This document shows, in pieces, positions 7,027 to 7,445 of a stretch of DNA of 7,445 bases (within the stretch, counting starts at the first letter, position 1; each line of letters starts with the position of its first letter). Source of the stretch: Propionibacteriaceae bacterium (GTDB lineage: Bacteria > Actinomycetota > Actinomycetes > Propionibacteriales > Propionibacteriaceae); the NCBI GenBank assembly GCA_031254155.1, contig JAIRVA010000276.1, forward strand, positions 1-7,445. The letters run 5' to 3'. Under the pieces are notes generated by a model. That model was given only the letters and a program-made list of their open reading frames with translations, had not been told where the DNA came from and did not search any database. The translations under genes and the position numbers were made by a program.

Positions 7027-7445
7027 TCCTCGGTGTCGCGCTGGACCCGGCGTTACGGACGGCGTTCTTCACGCCCCGCGACTGGGCGCGCCTCGAGGCC
7101 CTGGCGGATATCCGCCTCCTGCCCCAACCGGACGACTGCGTGGCCCCCGCCAACCGGGCGGTGCTCAGCGTGGCCGAGGGGCTGTTGACCGGGTGGGGCT
7201 GCCCGCCCCTGACCCCCGCCCTCCTCGACTGGTGCCCGGCGCTGAAGCTCCTCGTCCACACGGGCGGCTCGGTGCGGGCCTTCGTGGGCCCGGCGGTGTA
7301 CGCGCGCGGCATCCTCGTCGCTTCCCAGACCGAGCGGAACGCCGAACCGGTCGCCGAGTTCTGCCTCGCCCAGATCCTGTTGGCCGCCAAGGGCGTGGGA
7401 CGGGCCAGCCGAGCGTACGCGACCACCGCGATCCCCATACCGTAC
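7023..7445 (+). CDS. D-isomer-specific 2-hydroxyacid dehydrogenase (partial, N-terminal part)
   Basis: The frame is open for 141 codons from ATG 7023 to the window end. The visible part is the N-terminal catalytic domain of the D-2-hydroxyacid dehydrogenase superfamily, NAD(P)-dependent oxidoreductases acting on 2-oxo or 2-hydroxy acids. Diagnostic blocks are LLVHTGGSVRAFV (76-88), in place of the usual HxGaGvd-type motif, then YARGILVASQTERNAEPVAEF (93-113), containing the conserved Asn106 and PVAE. The Rossmann GxGxxG motif and catalytic Arg/Glu/His should lie beyond the window. Start choice is firm: GGAGGAGG at 7008-7015 is seven bases upstream, and the ATG overlaps the DUF624 stop. Codon 11 is TTA (7053-7055). 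Being in the operon suggests it acts on a product of the imported sugar; the true substrate is unknown. Confidence 0.87.
   Translation, partial: MILGVALDPALRTAFFTPRDWARLEALADIRLLPQPDDCVAPANRAVLSVAEGLLTGWGCPPLTPALLDWCPALKLLVHTGGSVRAFVGPAVYARGILVASQTERNAEPVAEFCLAQILLAAKGVGRASRAYATTAIPIPY

Noticed and set aside
1..7445. CRISPR array, insertion sequence, tRNA or rRNA gene
   Set aside because: No regularly spaced repeats, transposase-like frame, terminal inverted repeats or tRNA-like cloverleaf was seen. The window is almost fully explained by the seven genes and two short non-coding regions.

Overview
This is a high-GC window of the kind found in Actinomycetota: codon third positions are strongly G/C-biased, the binding protein is a lipoprotein, and the sugar ABC operon has no ATPase gene of its own. 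I cannot place the organism more precisely from the sequence. The window holds one carbohydrate-uptake and catabolism locus, cut at both ends.

Left end (1-729, minus strand): the first 243 codons of a transcription factor with a DeoR-type helix-turn-helix and a LacI/RbsB-type sugar-sensing domain. It is divergent from everything else. The 129-base control region (730-858) carries three TGATCG copies spaced about one helical turn apart, plus a fourth GATC. This is the natural candidate operator for both directions.

Right of it (859-7445, plus strand) lies a tightly packed operon of six genes. In order they are: a DUF2264-family protein (probable intracellular carbohydrate-active enzyme), an extracellular sugar-binding lipoprotein, two MalF/MalG-type permeases, a DUF624 (YesL-like) membrane protein, and the N-terminal part of a D-2-hydroxyacid dehydrogenase that runs off the window. 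Three junctions are 4-base ATGA stop/start overlaps (2949-2952, 5511-5514, 7023-7026) and one has a 1-base gap (6342). The only real gap is 4290-4392, between the binding-protein and first-permease genes. It contains a perfect 18-bp stem-loop whose 3' arm can alternatively pair with a segment just before the permease Shine-Dalgarno.

Proposed joint function (inference): the lipoprotein captures an oligosaccharide or glycoside, the two permeases import it using an ATPase encoded elsewhere (MsiK-like sharing is common in actinobacteria), DUF2264 processes it in the cytoplasm, and the dehydrogenase handles a product. The divergent regulator senses the substrate or a product. The substrate cannot be read from the sequence. 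The least-characterised parts are the DUF2264 enzyme, the DUF624 protein, and an unusual two-helix C-terminal extension on the first permease.
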